From: Naasia aerilata
GTDB taxonomy: Bacteria > Actinomycetota > Actinomycetes > Actinomycetales > Microbacteriaceae
Direction: 5' to 3'
Assembly (NCBI RefSeq): GCF_030296595.1
Contig: NZ_AP027731.1
Coordinates: 372,001 to 436,000, forward strand
Length of the DNA: 64,000 nt
The position numbers and the translations under genes were made by a program. Position 1 is the first letter of the stretch. Every line of letters starts with the position of its first letter. The notes beneath the pieces are model-generated. The model worked only from the letters and a program-made list of their open reading frames with translations. It made no database searches and was not told where the DNA came from. Of this stretch, positions 45,198 through 56,000 are shown piece after piece.

Positions 45198-46854
45198 CGC
45201 CGACGTAGAGGAGGCGCCGCTCCTCCTCGATGGTCTCGGGCGTCTTCGCGTAGCTGATGGGCAGGTAGCCCTCGGACAGCCCTGCGACGTAGACCCGGTC
45301 CCACTCGAGACCCTTCGCGGAGTGGAGGGTCGCCAGGGTGACCGCGTCGACGGTGGGCTCGTGCTGGGCGGCCTGCCGCTCGGCGAGGTCCTCCACGAAC
45401 TGCGCGAGCGAGGTTCCCGCGGGCGCCTCCTCCGCGAGGCCCATGATCGTGTCGAGCGACTCCCAGCGGTCCCGGATGGCGCCGGGCGCCTCGGGTGGCT
45501 GCTGCGACCAGCCGAGGGAGCGGAGGACGTCGCTCACCGTCTTGAACAGCGGCTCCTGCGCGAGCGTCAGGACGGCGGCGCGGAGCATCATCATCGCCTC
45601 CTTCACCTCACGCTTCTCGAAGAACCGCTCCGACCCTCGCACCGCGCAGGCGATGCCGCGCTCCGCGAAGGCCGCCTCGAACGCCGCGGACTGGGAGTTG
45701 ATCCGGTAGAGCACCGCGATGTCCCGCGGCCGCTCCCCCGCTGCGATCCGCGCCGCCACGTCGTCCGCGATGGACCGGGCCTCCGCGGGCTCCGTCGGGT
45801 AGCCGGTCACCTCCACCGGGGGCTCGGCCGATTCGCCGGGCGCGGACGCCGCGACCAGGGAGAGCGCGCCGGGCCGGTCGCGCATCAGCCGGTTCGCCGC
45901 CGCGATCACGCCCGGCACCGAGCGGTAGTTGCGCTCCAGCCGGATGACGCGCGCGTCCGGGTAGCGGCCGCCGAAGCCGAGGAGGTAGTCGGCCCGGGCG
46001 CCCGCGAACGAGTAGATCGTCTGGCTGGCATCGCCGACGACGCAGACGTCCCGCCGGTCGCCGAGCCACGCGGCGAGCAGCTGGTGCTGGAGCGGCGACA
46101 CGTCCTGGTACTCGTCGACGACGAAGAACCGGTACTGCTCCCGCACGTGCTGCGCGACCCGTGGCTCCTCCTCGATCATGCCGATCGTCGCGAGCAGCAC
46201 GTCCTCGAAGTCGATCTGGCGCCGCGCGTCCTTCAGCTCCTCGTATGCGCGGTGCAGGGAGCTCATCCGTCCCCCGTCGAGGCCCTGCGGCAGCGGCCGG
46301 TCGTCGGCACGGAGCGCGTAGTCCTCGATCGAGATGCCGCTGACCTTCCGCCACTCGATCTCGGCCGCGATGTCGCGGAGCGCCGGTGTGTCGACCTTCA
46401 CGCCCACCGCCTCCGCCGCCTGGGCGAGGAGGCGCGCCTTGCTGTCGAGCACGCGGGGCAGCGTCCCGCCGACGACCTGCGGCCAGAAGTAGCTGAGCTG
46501 CGACAGCGCGGCGGAGTGGAACGTGCGGGCCTGCACGCCGGCCGCGCCCAGGCTGCGGAGGCGCGTGCGCAGCTCCCCGGCGGCGCGCGTGGTGAAGGTG
46601 AGCGCCATCACCTTGCCCGGCGGGTACACCCCGGAGGCCACGCCGTAGGCGATGCGGTGGGTGATGGCCCGGGTCTTGCCGGTGCCGGCTCCGGCGAGGA
46701 GGCAGACGGGGCCGAGCAGGGTCTCCGCGGCGCCGCGCTGCTCCGGATCGAGCCCCTCGAGCAGGTCCTCGGCGCTCAACCCCGGAGCTCCCGGCTCCAG
46801 GAGGCCATCGGGAAGGGTCGAGATGTCCGCCGTGCCACTGCTCGATGATCGCAC
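45061..46854 (-). CDS. uvrD2: UvrD2-like superfamily 1 DNA helicase
   Basis: A 597-residue ATP-dependent helicase: Q-motif DPEQRGAAETLLGPVCLLAGAGTGKT with Walker A, motif Ia TFTTRAAGELRTRL, motif II VVDEYQDVSPLQ, III GDASQTIYSFAGA, IV RLERNYRS, V TLHSAKGLEWD, VI LLYVGVTRARSAL. Mycobacterial UvrD2 is ~700 residues with a tetracysteine motif and an HRDC domain; both are missing here, the protein ending soon after motif VI. GTG 46854 has AGGGG upstream. The frame is intact. Confidence 0.9.
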   Translation of the reverse strand: MRSSSSGTADISTLPDGLLEPGAPGLSAEDLLEGLDPEQRGAAETLLGPVCLLAGAGTGKTRAITHRIAYGVASGVYPPGKVMALTFTTRAAGELRTRLRSLGAAGVQARTFHSAALSQLSYFWPQVVGGTLPRVLDSKARLLAQAAEAVGVKVDTPALRDIAAEIEWRKVSGISIEDYALRADDRPLPQGLDGGRMSSLHRAYEELKDARRQIDFEDVLLATIGMIEEEPRVAQHVREQYRFFVVDEYQDVSPLQHQLLAAWLGDRRDVCVVGDASQTIYSFAGARADYLLGFGGRYPDARVIRLERNYRSVPGVIAAANRLMRDRPGALSLVAASAPGESAEPPVEVTGYPTEPAEARSIADDVAARIAAGERPRDIAVLYRINSQSAAFEAAFAERGIACAVRGSERFFEKREVKEAMMMLRAAVLTLAQEPLFKTVSDVLRSLGWSQQPPEAPGAIRDRWESLDTIMGLAEEAPAGTSLAQFVEDLAERQAAQHEPTVDAVTLATLHSAKGLEWDRVYVAGLSEGYLPISYAKTPETIEEERRLLYVGVTRARSALRLSWAAVGPHRATPREPSRFLEELGTSIRDGAAIAAR

Positions 46855-46897
46855 GCGCCCCTGCGGTGTTCCCGGGAGGGGGTGCCCTGTCGCGGTG

Positions 46898-47821
46898 TCA
46901 GCCCTGCCCGCCGCCGGCGGGCGAGCCGTCGCGGACCAGCGTGCGGACCCGGTAGATGCTCGTGCTCGCGGCGACGTAGAGCGTCCGGCCGTCGGCCCCG
47001 CCGAAGCAGAGGTTGCCGACGAGCTCGGGGATCGCGATCCGGCCCAGCTCGGAGCCGGCGGGCGAGAAGACGATCACCCCGTCCGCGCTCGACGACCAGA
47101 CGTTCCCGTTCTCGTCGACCGCGATGCCGTCCGGGAAGCCGGGCTCGATGCGCGCGAAGACGCGGCCGTTCTTGCACCGGCCGTCGCGGTCCACGTCGTA
47201 GGCCCGGATCCAGCTGTTCCCGACGCCCTCGGGCTTGCGTACGGAGGAGGAGTCCGCGACATAGAGGATGCGTCCGTCCGGGGAGAAGGCGAGCCCGTTC
47301 GGCTCCTCGACGTCGAGGACGGCCGGGCGCAGCTCCCCCACGGAGTAGCGGAAGACCCAGTGGTCGCCGTACTCGCGCTCGCCCGGGTGCCCCTCCCGAG
47401 GCTCGGTGATGCCGTACGACGGGTCGGTGAACCACACCGCGCCGTCGGCGGCGATCACGACGTCGTTCGGCGAGTTGAGGCGATGTCCCGACCACGAGTC
47501 GACGATCGAGGTCACCGTGCCGCCGCTGTCCCGCTCGACCCGCCGCCGGCCGTGGGAGCACTGGATCACGCTGCCGTCCGGCGCGAGCGCGCGCCCGTTG
47601 GGGAACTCGGCGTCGGTCGCGTAGACGGTCACCTCATCGAGCGCCTCCGCGTATTCGAGGATCCGATTCGCGGGGATGTCGCTCCAGCGGAGCACCCCTC
47701 GCAGCGGGATCCAAAGCGGCCCTTCGGTCCAGAGGCAGCCGTCGGCGACCCGTTCGAGGACGGCGTCCTCGCCGATCAGGCCGGCGAGAGGCCGGACAGG
47801 ATGCACCACGGTCACCGGCAT
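46898..47821 (-). CDS. SMP-30/gluconolactonase-like protein
   Basis: A 307-residue six-bladed beta-propeller lactonase. WTEGPLWIPLRGVLRWSDIPANRI carries the metal-ligand Glu; LNSPNDVVIAADGAVWFTDPSYG the Asn/Asp ligands; EPNGLAFSPDGRILYVADSS and FPDGIAVDENGNVW complete the site. It hydrolyses sugar lactones or similar esters. GGAGGACGT before ATG 47821 decides the start. It sits between UvrD2 and NudC, interrupting an otherwise conserved block, and may belong functionally to sugar metabolism. Confidence 0.9.
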   Translation of the reverse strand: MPVTVVHPVRPLAGLIGEDAVLERVADGCLWTEGPLWIPLRGVLRWSDIPANRILEYAEALDEVTVYATDAEFPNGRALAPDGSVIQCSHGRRRVERDSGGTVTSIVDSWSGHRLNSPNDVVIAADGAVWFTDPSYGITEPREGHPGEREYGDHWVFRYSVGELRPAVLDVEEPNGLAFSPDGRILYVADSSSVRKPEGVGNSWIRAYDVDRDGRCKNGRVFARIEPGFPDGIAVDENGNVWSSSADGVIVFSPAGSELGRIAIPELVGNLCFGGADGRTLYVAASTSIYRVRTLVRDGSPAGGGQG

Positions 47822-47911
47822 ACGTCCTCCGACACTGCGCAGCCCGTCGGCCGCCTCGCCGTCGACCATAGTGGCCCGGCAATGACCCCGGTGCTTCGGT
47901 GGCGAGTCAGT

Positions 47912-48859
47912 TCAGGGAGCGTCGAGCGGCCCGCCGTACCACTGCTCGATGATCGCCCGCGCGATCGAGGAGCGACCCGGGATGCCGATGGTGCGCGTGC
48001 CGTCGGCGAGGTCCTCCCGGGTGAACCAGCGGAGGTCGACGATCTCGACCCCGTCCGGCACCGGCTCGGCGCCGAGCGCGGAATCGACGCGGGCCCGGAA
48101 GCCGATCATGATCGAGGCCGGGAACGGCCACGGCTGGGAGCCGACGTAGACGGGATCCACGACGGTGAGCCCCGACTCCTCGCGGATCTCCCGGACGACC
48201 GCGGCCTCGAGAGACTCGCCCGGCTCGACGAAGCCGGCGAGGATCGAGTACCGCTCGCCGCCCCACATCGCGTTGGCGCCGAGCAGGAGCCGGTCCTGGT
48301 CGTCGGTCACGCCGACGATGATCGCCGGATCGGTGCGGGGGAAGACGTGGTGGCCGCCGGCCTCGTCGTCCTCGCCGGCCGGGTAGCGCACCCAGCCGCC
48401 CTGCGCCGGTAGGGTCGGCTCGCCCGTGCGCGGCGAGAAGCCGTGCGAGGCGTGCCAGTTGGTGATCCCGAGCGCCTGCGTGAAGAGTCCGGCATCGCGG
48501 GCGTCGAGCTCGGCGCCGAGGCGCCGGAGGTCGCCCCACCGTGCGCGGTCGGCCGCAAGAGCGTCGGCCGCCTCGTCGTCGAGCACGGCGGCGACCACGG
48601 GGCTGCCGGCGTCCGCGCCCTCGAGGAGGCGTCCGAGGTAGACGACGAGGCGCGCGGACGGCAGCTCGGCGAGCGGCCGCAGGTCGAGCCGCGGCGGGTC
48701 CGCCGGCGCGAGCAGCGCGGAGCCGCGGGACAGCACGACCGCGCGGGTGGCCGGGTCCGCGAGCAGCTCGTCGAGGAGGCCGGGCCGGGAGCGAGCGAGG
48801 TAGTCGCGGTCGATTGCGGACCGGGAGAGGGCCAGCCGGGAAGTGAGCGATCCTGGCAT
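47912..48859 (-). CDS. nudC: NudC-type NADH pyrophosphatase (Nudix)
   Basis: A 315-residue Nudix hydrolase that cleaves NAD(H), and in some bacteria removes NAD caps from RNA. The Nudix box GFVEPGESLEAAVVREIREESG is complete and the NADH signature SQPWPFPASIMIGF follows. The zinc-ribbon region before it (HGFSPRTGEPTLPAQGGWVRYPAG) has lost the usual cysteines. Start ATG 48859 is chosen; ATG 48871 is possible. It is divergent from the phosphotransferase-like gene. Confidence 0.9.
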   Translation of the reverse strand: MPGSLTSRLALSRSAIDRDYLARSRPGLLDELLADPATRAVVLSRGSALLAPADPPRLDLRPLAELPSARLVVYLGRLLEGADAGSPVVAAVLDDEAADALAADRARWGDLRRLGAELDARDAGLFTQALGITNWHASHGFSPRTGEPTLPAQGGWVRYPAGEDDEAGGHHVFPRTDPAIIVGVTDDQDRLLLGANAMWGGERYSILAGFVEPGESLEAAVVREIREESGLTVVDPVYVGSQPWPFPASIMIGFRARVDSALGAEPVPDGVEIVDLRWFTREDLADGTRTIGIPGRSSIARAIIEQWYGGPLDAP

Positions 48860-48909
48860 CGACCTGGGCATTCTGCGTGGCGGAAGTCTGGGATGGAGGG
48901 GTCCCGACC

Positions 48910-48915
48910 TACCCT
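48910..48915 (+). promoter_or_regulatory. -10 box TACCCT, phosphotransferase-like gene
   Basis: TACCCT ends 7 bases before ATG 48923, a leaderless arrangement; no Shine-Dalgarno is present. Confidence 0.5.
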
Positions 48916-48922
48916 GAGCGGT

Positions 48923-49981
48923 ATGGCCAGATCCCACCTCACTCTAGCCGCGCTGGCGACGTCCGCCGTCGCGGGGCTGGATGTCGCGGCGGCTCAGCCG
49001 TTCAGCTCCAACCGGCACGGTGACTTCGACACGGCGCTGCTCACAGCCCGCGACGGGAGCCACTACCTGGTGCGGGTCCCGAACTCCGACGCCGCCGAAG
49101 CCGCCCAGAACGCCGAGCTCACCGCTCTGGCCTCGCTGAGCTCAGGGGTGCGCACGCGCCTCCCCTTCGCCCTCTCCTCCTTCGTCGGCCAATCGGTGCT
49201 CCGGTCGCGGGACGGCCGCCCGGCTCGCCGCGCCACCGTCTACGAGTTCGTCTACGGCCGCCGCGTGCGCCTCGAGCGCCTCTATCCCGGCCCGCTGCCC
49301 GAGTCGATCGGCCGCGCGATCGCCGCCATCCATTCCCTGCCCGCGGGCTTCGTGGTGGACGCGGGCCTGCCCGTCGTCACGGCCATCGACAGCCTCCGCT
49401 CGGTGGTCGGCGTCATGGATCGCGCCGCCGCGACCTCGCTCGTGCCGGCGGCTCTGCTGTCCCGCTGGGAGAGCGCCACCGACGACACGGCGCTCTGGCA
49501 GTACCAGCCCACCGTGATCCACGGCGCCATGAACGCGGATGCGCTGCTGCACAGCGCCGACGCGGAGGACCGCATCGTCGGCATCATCGGCTGGTCCGAC
49601 CTGCGCATCGGCGACCCCGCGCGCGATCTGTCCTGGATCCTCTCGGCGCCGAGCCCCGACACCGTCGACCAGGTGCTCGAGGCCTATGCCGAGCACCGCC
49701 CGGGCTCGGACGTGCACGAGCTGCGCCGCCGCGCCATGCTCTACGCCGAGCTGGAGCTCGCCAAGTGGCTCCTGTTCGGCATGGACACCCGGGACAGCGG
49801 CATCGTCGACGACGCCGTCCAGATGCTCGACGTGCTCGTGCAGAGCGTCCACGGCCACATCGCGGGCGGCCTCGCGCACGAGACGGGGCCGATCCTCGAC
49901 GTGGACGAGGTGCAGCGCATGCTCGACGAGCGGCCTCAGGTGGCCTTCGACCACCGCTCCCGCAGCTCGCTCTCGGAGTAG
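48923..49981 (+). CDS. phosphotransferase-like protein, probable pseudokinase
   Basis: A 352-residue protein of the aminoglycoside/macrolide phosphotransferase (APH) fold: VYEFVYGRRVRLERLYPGPLPESIGRAIAAIHSLP and the catalytic-loop position VIHGAMNADALL, then GIIGWSDLRIGDPARDLSWI. In active members the loop is HGDxxxxN and the metal site is IDW; here Ala202 replaces the catalytic Asp and Gly223 the metal-binding Asp. Activity is doubtful, so a binding or regulatory role is inferred. The 3' end overlaps adnB by 46 bases tail-to-tail. The frame is intact. Confidence 0.8.
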   Translation: MARSHLTLAALATSAVAGLDVAAAQPFSSNRHGDFDTALLTARDGSHYLVRVPNSDAAEAAQNAELTALASLSSGVRTRLPFALSSFVGQSVLRSRDGRPARRATVYEFVYGRRVRLERLYPGPLPESIGRAIAAIHSLPAGFVVDAGLPVVTAIDSLRSVVGVMDRAAATSLVPAALLSRWESATDDTALWQYQPTVIHGAMNADALLHSADAEDRIVGIIGWSDLRIGDPARDLSWILSAPSPDTVDQVLEAYAEHRPGSDVHELRRRAMLYAELELAKWLLFGMDTRDSGIVDDAVQMLDVLVQSVHGHIAGGLAHETGPILDVDEVQRMLDERPQVAFDHRSRSSLSE

Positions 49982-52900
49982 AGCCGCTCGGGCCGGATCA
50001 CCCGGTCCTCCTGCACGAAGTAGAACGCGGCGTCGATCGACTCCGGCGCGACTCCGCGCCAGGCCGCGAACGCGAGCCGGTACAGGGCCAGCTGGTACTG
50101 CTTCTGGGCGAGGTCGTCCGCGTCCTTCGGCGCCTTGCCGGTCTTCCAGTCCACGATCTCGAAGCGCCCGTCGCGCTCGAACACGGCGTCGATCTTGCAG
50201 ACCACGATGCGGTCCTCGAACGGCAGATGGATCTCGAGCTCCACGGCATCGGGCCGCAGGTCGGCCCACTCGGACTGCTCGAACGTGCGCTGCAGCACCT
50301 CGAGCTCCTCGCTCTCCACGAGGTCGTCGAGGTCCAGGTCGCGGTCGGCGGGCAGGGCGTCCACGAGCTCATCGAGCCCGCCCATCCCGTAACGCTGCTC
50401 GACCCAGGAGTGGAAGAGGGTGCCGAGCCGGGTCTGCCGGAACGGACGCTGCGGCATCGGCCTGCGCAGCCCGCTCGCGACGCGCGCCGCGTCGGTGATG
50501 TAGTCCTTGAACGCGGAGGCCGAGATGCGCACCGGCAGCTCGACGAGCTCGGCCTCGCGGAGCCGGCGGGCCCGCTCCTCCACGAGCAGGTCGATGTGCT
50601 CCGACCAGGGCGTGGGCGAGGCGGGGTTCGCGTCGCCCACCGCAGCGGCCGCGGCGAGGACGCGCTCCTCCCGCGTGCCGAGCGGCGCGCTGGGCCAGGG
50701 CACGTGGGCGACGAGGTCGTCGAGCGGGTTCTCCTCGCTGATCGGCGCCTCGGGCAGCGTGCCCGCCTCGATCAGCCCGGCGGCCTCCAGCTCGCGGAGG
50801 AACAGGCCCGGCCCGCGGGGCTTGCGCTGGTTCCACCAGAACGAGCCGGACAGCAGGAGCGCGTCCTTCGCGCGCGTGACGGCGACGTAGGCCAGGCGGC
50901 GCTGCTCGGCCGCGAACGCGTCGGTGACCGCGCCGCAGTAGGAGGTGTAGCCCTCGTCGAACTGCTTGCCGGTGTCCGCGCTGCGCCAGGGCAGGTGCGG
51001 CAGGTCCGCGGAGTCGCCGCGGAACTCGTAGGGCAGCTCGCCGAAGGCCAGCCAGCCCTGCTTGCTGCGCGGCGGAGCGGGGAGCTCCCCGTCGACCATC
51101 CGCGGCACGGCGACCGCGTCCCACTCCAGGCCCTTGGCCCCGTGGATGGTGAGCACCTGCACCGTGCCGGGCTCGGCCTCCTCGGTGCGCGGGCTGAGGT
51201 TCTCGCGCTCCTCCGCGAGCTCGAGCCAGGAGAGGAAGGAGCCGAGCCCGCCGGACGCGTCGCCCGCGACGAAGTCGGCGACGAGCTCCGTGAAGCCGTC
51301 GAGCCCGGCGCGGCCGATCGGCGCGGACTCGTTGGCCGCCACCTCGACGTCGAGCAGCATCTCCTGCTGCACGAGCGCCACGAGGTCGAGCAGGTCGAGG
51401 CCGACGCGGCTGCGGAGCGCGGCCAGCTCACGACCCAGCGCGCGGAGGCGGCGGACACCCTCCTCGCTGAAGTCGCGCAGCGCGCCGTGCCCCTCGGGCG
51501 CGGTGGTGAGGAAGTCGAGCGCGTCGATGATCGAGGCGCCCTCGTCGGCGACCGTGGAGGCCCGGAGCAGGTCGCGCACCTCCTCGGCGAGCTGCTGCTG
51601 GCCGGCGTCCCGCGCGGACAGCCACGAGGCGAGCTCGCGCAGCGCCTTGACGTCGCGCACGCCGATCCGCCACCGCGCGCCGGTCAGCAGGCGGAGGAGG
51701 TAGGGCCCGGCCGTCGGGTCGTGCAGCACGCGAAGGGTCGCGACGAGGTCGACGACGGCGGGGTCCTCGAGGAGACCGCCCACGCCGAGCACGCGGAAGG
51801 GGATGCCGCGGTCGGCGAGCGCGCGCGTGAACACCGCGACCTTCTTGAGGGACCGGCACAGCATCGCGGCGGTCGGCGGCGCGCCGCCGCGGCGCCGGAG
51901 CCGCTCGCCGAACCAGTCGGCGACGGCCGCCGCCTCCTCGAGGACCGTCTCGCCGAAGACCACAGCGAGCTCGCCGTCGCCGGAGCCGGGCCGGCGCTCG
52001 AGGCGCTCCACGGGGATCGGCGACGCGGCCGACAGCGGCGCGACCAGCGTGTTGGCGGCGTCGAGCACGCGGCCCGGGTTCCGCCAGCTCGTGGACAGGG
52101 CGAAGGTCGGGGCGCCGTCGGCGCCGCCGAAGTCCCGGCCGAAGCGGGCCAGGTTGCTCGCGCTGGCCCCGCGCCAGCCGTAGATCGACTGGTGCGGGTC
52201 GCCCACCGCCATGACGCCGCCACCGCCGAACAGCTGGGCGAGCAGGCGGGTCTGCACGACGCTCGTGTCCTGGTACTCGTCGAGCAGGACGACGCGGAAG
52301 CGGGACTTGTAGGCGTCCGTGACGCCCGGGACCCGGCGGCAGATCTCGAGCGCGAGGGCGATCTGGTCCGAGAACTCGATGAGGCCCCTGCGCACCTTCT
52401 GCCGGGCGTACTCCTCGGCGAGCGCGAGGAGCGGGGAAGCGTGCCGACGATGGCGAGCGCGTCACGGAGGCTCTTGTACTGCTGCTTGGCGCGGGGGCTG
52501 CCGTACGGCAGGTTCTCCAGCCGCCCGAAGTCGTCGACCATGCGGCCGACCTCGGCGGCGCCGACGATGTTGTCCGCCATGGCGCGGCTGAGCGCGAGCA
52601 CGCCCTCGGTCAGCCGGTCCACCGACTTCTCGAGGCCGACCAGCCGGTCGTCCTCGCTGGCGACCACGACCCGGCGGGCCAGCTGCCAGGCGGACGCCTC
52701 CCCCAGCACCAGCGCATCCGGCTCCCGGCCGATGGCGAGCGCGTGCTCGCGGAAGAGGGCGCTGGCGAACGAGTTGTAGGTCGCGATGGTCGGGGCGTCG
52801 AACGGGTCGATCTCCCCGGTGCGAGCGGCGTGCGGCCGAGCCCGTCCACGCGCTTCGTGACGCGCTCCGACAGCTCGCCTGCTGCCTTGCGGGTGAAGGT

Positions 52901-53098
52901 GAGCCCGAGGATCTCGCTCGGCGCCGCCGCCTGGTTGGCGAGCAGATAGACGACCCGGTTCGCCATCGTCTCCGTCTTGCCGCTGCCCGCGCCGGCGAGG
53001 ACGAGGCTCGGCTGCAGGGGCGCCTCGATGACGGCCTTCTGCTGGTCGGTCGGCTCCGGCAGGCCGAGGGCCGCGGCGATCTGGGCGGCGCTCGTCAT
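49936..53098 (-). CDS. adnB: AdnB-like helicase-nuclease (frame broken twice)
   Basis: About 1054 residues: an SF1/UvrD helicase (Walker A VLAGAGSGKTETMANRV, motif Ia GLTFTRKAAGELSERV, II VVLLDEYQDTS, III GDPHQSIYGWRG, V IHGAKGLEWDAVAVPR, VI LAYVAVTRAKDALLL) joined to a C-terminal RecB-type PD-(D/E)XK nuclease (FEIVDWKTGKAP, QKQYQLALYR). With AdnA it forms the actinobacterial double-strand-break resection motor. Frame changes near 52822 and 52433-52436 are each repaired by one base. ATG overlaps the adnA stop (ATGA). Confidence 0.88.
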
Positions 53099-56000
53099 GC
53101 GGACACCGCAGGCACGAGGTGGATGCGGTACGCGTACCGCGCGTAGGGGTCCCGGTCGTCGAGGCCGTCCACGCCGGGGAACAGCGTGCCGGCCATCTGC
53201 TCCGCCGCGGCCTTCACGCGCGACCGGAACGACTCGAGCGCCTCCTCGCCGAGGGCCTCCTGCGCGGCCTCGCGGAACATCCGCCCGCCCACGCCGTCCG
53301 CGACGAAGAGGAGCTTGGCGCCCCCGGCGCCGCCTGCTCGGGGAGGCCCTCCAGCGCGCCGGATGCGGCGGCCAGCTGGTAGAGCCCGAGCTGGGCGTGC
53401 TCCGGCAGCTCGTCCTTCGTCGGCCACCGCCGCCCCGTCTTGAGGTCGACGATGACGAGAGCGCCGTCGCGGGTGAGCTCGACCCGGTCGATCGTGCCGC
53501 GCACCCGGGCGGGGCCGACATCGAACTCGAACCCGGACTCCGCCCCCAGCAGCCGGTGGCCGTCCCGATCGAAGGCGGACAGGTAGTCCGCGAGCCCCTC
53601 CGCGAGCCGCGTGGTGCGCCGCCGCTCGTACTCCTCCACCCACGGGGATTCGAACGAGAACTCGTTCCACCGCTCGTCCACGGCGGCCATGACGGCCTGC
53701 GCCGAGAGGTCGGCGCCCGGCGTGAGCGACAGCTTCTCCATCGCCGCGTGCAGCACGGTGCCGATGCTGGCGGCGATGCCCGAGGGGCTCGCCGCCATGA
53801 CGTCGACGAACCAGCCGAGCGGGGACTTCTCGACCGTCGCCAGCCGCGACGGAGACACGGTGACGCGCGTCTCCGGGTCCTCGAGGTCGGCGAGCGGCAG
53901 GTCGGTGCTCGGGGCGAGCACTCCGTACCAGGTGGCGGGGTCCGCGCCCGGGACGCGCTCCTCGCGGAGGCGCGCGAGGGCCGCGGACGCCGGCGAGCCC
54001 GGGTTGCCGGCGAGCTCCCGGCGGAGGGCACCCACCATGCCGCGGAGGGTGAGCGGCATCCGGCCGGTCCCCGGGTCGAGCGGAGCGTCCGGGATCAGCC
54101 GGAGGAGCGACGACGGCTGCTCGTCCACGTTCGCCACCGAGGTGAGCACCAGGGCGGCCCGGGCCCGCGACACGGCGAGCGCGAACATGCGCAGCTCGTC
54201 GTCGAGGACCGCCTTCCTGGCGTCGATCTGCTCGACGGGCAGGCCTTCCAGCACCGCGGCGAGGCGATCGGGGTGCAGCAGCGTTCCGCGCAGGCGGAGG
54301 TTCGGCCAGATCCCCTCCTGCAGCGCAGACACGGCGACGACGTCGAACTCGGCGCCGAGCACCGCGGTGGGCGCGCACACGAGGACCGAATCCTGCCGGG
54401 CCCGCGGCGCGAGCGTGTCCTCCGGGAGGTCGGCTCCGAGCACCTCGGCCAGGAAGTCGGTCGCCGGCTGCCCCGGCGAGCGCTCCACGAAGCGCTGGGC
54501 CGCGGTGAAGAGGGCGACCGCCGAGTCGAGGTGGCGGTTGGCCTCGTCCGCGAGCACGCCGGTGCCCTGCGCCTGCGCGCCCCACGTGCGCGCGAGGCCG
54601 CTGCGCTCCCAGGTGAGCCAGAGCAGCTCCTCGATGGAGGCGCCGCGTCCGTGCGCGTCGCGGACCTGGGCGATCGTCTCCGCCAGGTGGCCGGCGCGCC
54701 GGGCAGGCGCCGTGTCGAGAGTCGCGAAGCGGCCGGGAGCTGCCATCGCCTCGACCAGGAGCTCCTCCGCCGGCCGCGCGCCCTCCCCGCGAGCTCCTCG
54801 TGGCGCAGGGCGAGGCGGAGCCGGCGCAGGGCGATGGCGTCGATGCCGCCCAGCGGCCCGAGCAGCAGCTGGGCGAGCGTCGGGGCGTCGAAGGGCAGCG
54901 AGCCGACCGCGACCGAGACCGCGTCGACGAGATGCCGCGCCGCCCACTCCTCGCGCAGCGGACGCGCGGCGAGGCTCGTGCGGGTGGGCACCTCGCCGGC
55001 GGCGAGACCGCGGGCGAAGGCGGGCACCAGCCGGCCGGAGCGCACGATCACCGCCATCCGGTTCCACGGCACCTCGTGGCGCACGTGCAGCTCCCGGAGT
55101 CGGTGCGCGAGCCGGGCGATCTCCTCGGGCCGCCCGGGCGCCTCGATGCGGACGACGGCGGTAGCGCCGGAGTCCGCTCCGGTCTCGTCGTCCGCGGTGG
55201 GGCGGAGGCGGTGCGTGCCGAATCCCGCGGTGCCGATGCGCGCGGTGATGCCTGCGGTCACCCGGGCGATCGCGGGATCCGCCCGATGCTCGCCCGTCAG
55301 CACCAGGGTCGGCATCGACGGGATGCCGAGGGTCGCCCCCAACCGGGCGAGCAGGTCGGAGCGGCCGCCGCGGAAGCCGGTGCTCGCGATGTCGGGGTCG
55401 CCGAAGGCGAGAACGGCGGTGCCGTGCGCGACCCACGCCGCGATCAGCTCCGCCGTCCCGCTGCCGAGCTCCTGGGCGTCGTCGACGAGCACGAGCCGGG
55501 GTCCCGCGGGCGCCCGGCCGGCCCGGATCAGGGCGGTCGCCTCCGCGAGCAGCTCACCCGAGTCGTAGGACGAGGAGCGGAAGCTGTCGACCACGCGCTG
55601 GTACTCCTCGGCGAACCGCGCAGCCGCGGCCCATTCCGGATGCCCCTCGCGCATCCCCAGCTCCGCGAGGGCCGCGGGCGACAGGTTCGACTCGGTCGCG
55701 CGGGCCATCAGCTCGCGCAGCTCGGTGCGGAACGCCGGGAGGCGGCGCACGTCCGCGTCAAGATCCTCGGGCCAGTCGGGGCCGCCGCCCTCCTCCAGAT
55801 GCCCCTCGAGCAGCGCGCCGATGATCGAGTCCTGCTCGGCGCCGGTCAGGAGGCGCGGGGCATCCTCGCCCGTGCGGGCGGCGTCGGCGCGGACGATCTC
55901 GAAGGCGACGGAGGCGGCGGTGCGGGCGACGGGGCCACCCGTCGGCACGCCGAGCCGCAGGGCGATGCGGTCGCGGAGCCGGCCGGCCGCCTGGCGTGCC

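Noticed and set aside
49765..52779. Plus-strand open frame of about 1000 codons
   Set aside because: Antisense shadow of adnB; composition is Glu/Arg/Leu-rich without motifs, while the minus strand shows helicase and nuclease motifs.
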